In this document: positions 62,961-64,000 of the stretch, in pieces
Numbering within the stretch: the stretch's first letter is position 1
Layout: the number at the start of each line of letters is the position of its first letter
Assembly (NCBI GenBank): GCA_022571515.1
Contig: JACZXQ010000006.1
Coordinates: 1-64,000, forward strand
Length of the DNA: 64,000 nt
DNA from: Gemmatimonadota bacterium
GTDB lineage: Bacteria > Gemmatimonadota > Gemmatimonadetes > Longimicrobiales > Gaopeijiaceae
Reading direction: 5' to 3'
Program-made: the position numbers and the translations under genes
Notes under the pieces: model-generated
Databases searched by the model: none
Told to the model about the DNA's origin: nothing
Seen by the model: only the letters and a program-made list of their open reading frames with translations

Positions 62961-63838
62961 CCCACCTGAAAGTGACCCTTGTGCAGTTCGCTCCGGAGCG
63001 GCGGAACGTGAACGCCAACCTCATGCGAATGGAGTCCGCGGTCGCAGCGAGCCCCGGTGCCGATCTCGTGGTATTCCCCGAGCTGGCCTTGACCGGCTAC
63101 CTCCTCGGCGGCGCCGTCCAGGAAGTGGCGCTCCCACTGTCGGACGGGTCGCCGCTGGCGCTCGAGCCCGGTTCTCCAGCCGTCGCGTTCGGAATGGTTG
63201 AGCGTGGATCGGACCAACTGGTCTACAATACCGGCGTGGTCGCGCGAGATGGCGCTGTGGTCGCGGCCCACCGCAAGATCTACCTACCCACCTACGGCAT
63301 GTTCGACGAGGGCAGGCTGTTCGCACCAGGCCGGCAAGGTGTCCGCCCCTTCGATCTGACCCCCGATTGGAAGATCGGCCTGTTGGTGTGTGAAGACCTG
63401 TGGCATCCCGCACTGGCCTATCTGCATGCCATACAAGAGGCCGATGTCATCGTGGTGATGGCTGCTCCTCCCGGTCGCGGCCTGCCCGAGGAGGGCGACC
63501 GAAACGAATTCGCATCCACCGAGCCCTGGGAGCTTCTGGTTCGGGCCACAGCGTTTCTGCACGGCGTGTACGTGCTCTTGGCGTGCAGGACCGGCGTCGA
63601 GGGCGGCGTGACTTTCTCGGGCGGCTCCATGGTCGCCGACCCGACAGGCACCATCGTGGCCCGCGCCCCCGAGATGGAGGACGCCCGCTTGGAGGTCACT
63701 TTGGACAAGGAGGCGATCCGTCGGGCGCGGGCTTCGTTCTCGCATCTGCGCGACGAGGATCCGAACCTGGTGCAACGTGAGATCCAGCGGATCGTGTCAC
63801 CCGGATCAGAGCCGGCCGACACTCTGGACGGGCCGTGA
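62957..63838 (+). CDS. Nitrilase-family carbon-nitrogen hydrolase
   Basis: A 293-residue C-N hydrolase. The Glu-Lys-Cys triad is seen in VFPELALTGYLLGG (Glu), AAHRKIYLPTYGMFDEG (Lys) and GLLVCEDLWHPALAY (Cys). The sequence DLWHP and the FDEGRLFAPG segment resemble the glutaminase domain of NAD synthetases and related amidases. It overlaps the antiporter by 4 nt and the next gene by 4 nt. It may supply ammonia to a separate NAD synthetase, if the following partial gene is one. Confidence 0.9.
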   Translation: MTHLKVTLVQFAPERRNVNANLMRMESAVAASPGADLVVFPELALTGYLLGGAVQEVALPLSDGSPLALEPGSPAVAFGMVERGSDQLVYNTGVVARDGAVVAAHRKIYLPTYGMFDEGRLFAPGRQGVRPFDLTPDWKIGLLVCEDLWHPALAYLHAIQEADVIVVMAAPPGRGLPEEGDRNEFASTEPWELLVRATAFLHGVYVLLACRTGVEGGVTFSGGSMVADPTGTIVARAPEMEDARLEVTLDKEAIRRARASFSHLRDEDPNLVQREIQRIVSPGSEPADTLDGP

Positions 63839-64000
63839 CCGAGGATCGCATCACCCGGGTGGTCGTGGCGGTGGTCGCTGAGGCGATCCGCGAGGCCGAC
63901 GCGAACGGAGTGGTCCTGGCCTCGTCTCCTCGGCCGGAGACTGCGCTTCTGGAACGTTGGTTCGCCGCGGCGGCGATCACCGTGGAAATTCCGGACGCCG
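63835..64000 (+). CDS. Partial gene, N-terminal 55 codons (possible NAD synthetase-like)
   Basis: A GTG at 63835 sharing bases with the nitrilase stop (GTGA) opens a frame that runs past the window end: MTEDRITRVVVAVV and EAIREADANGVVLAS. Position after a glutaminase-like gene makes NadE likely, but no diagnostic motif is in the visible part. Call kept open. Confidence 0.5.
   Translation, partial: MTEDRITRVVVAVVAEAIREADANGVVLASSPRPETALLERWFAAAAITVEIPDA

Noticed and set aside
1-64000. CRISPR array, insertion sequence, prophage
   Set aside because: No direct repeats with regular spacers, no transposase apart from the integrase, and no phage structural genes were seen.

Overview
The window is a gene-dense, GC-rich bacterial chromosome segment, almost all housekeeping. 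Gene order and content suggest a Gram-negative, rod-shaped aerobe. A Gemmatimonadota-like or related FCB-group bacterium fits best: DUF4175 + DUF4159 + TPR cluster, DapL-like aminotransferase, many lipoproteins, an N-terminal-only TonB-like protein, and a ProS of the archaeal/eukaryotic architecture. That placement is inference; no rRNA gene is present. Nearly all genes up to about 60.5 kb are on the minus strand. The exceptions are mce at 28 kb, a lipoprotein/RidA pair at 33-34 kb, and the last gene cluster from 60.8 kb.

Reading from the left: (1) 0-2.7 kb, the only clearly accessory part: a GldG/DUF4350-like secreted protein, an integron-type tyrosine recombinase (IntI) and tRNA-Ser(TGA), with several inverted repeats between them. 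(2) 2.7-13.4 kb: purH-purN-MBL hydrolase, a 129-bp imperfect palindrome, nadA, an A-type Fe-S carrier, then the chain valS-lipoprotein-selA-gmhB. (3) 13.4-16.9 kb: an HD-GYP gene remnant, a TonB-like protein, a DapL-like aminotransferase and a FAH-family enzyme. (4) 16.9-27.5 kb: one run of end-overlapping genes, rsmI-DUF4159-DUF4175-TPR-secreted protein, followed 8 nt later by a DinG-type helicase that carries a RadC/JAMM domain at its N terminus. (5) 27.5-34.2 kb: trxA, mce, clpB, an M48 peptidase and small lipoproteins. (6) 34.2-45.1 kb: mreB-mreC-mreD-mrdA-rodA (cell elongation) continuing into accD-folC-hisS-small membrane protein-proS. (7) 45.2-58.5 kb: the classical rimP-nusA-ylxQ-infB-DUF503-rbfA-truB-ribF-rpsO-pnp-M16 series with ald-dut at its end. 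(8) 58.6-64 kb: a phasin-like coiled-coil protein, murA with Asp in place of the catalytic Cys, and a divergent plus-strand operon ptsN-PII-like-cation/proton antiporter-nitrilase plus the first 55 codons of a further gene cut by the window end.

Many gene pairs overlap by 4 nt or share stop and start bases (GTGA, TTGA). Several starts are GTG or TTG, so the longest-ORF starts of purN, mreD, mrdA, accD, ylxQ, nusA, rimP, murA and others are too far upstream and have been corrected here. The most interesting items are the JAMM-DinG fusion with an altered Fe-S cysteine set, the IntI gene beside tRNA-Ser with an attC-like inverted repeat, the 129-bp palindrome at 5.7-5.8 kb, the MurA Cys-to-Asp change, and the PtsN/PII/antiporter cluster.
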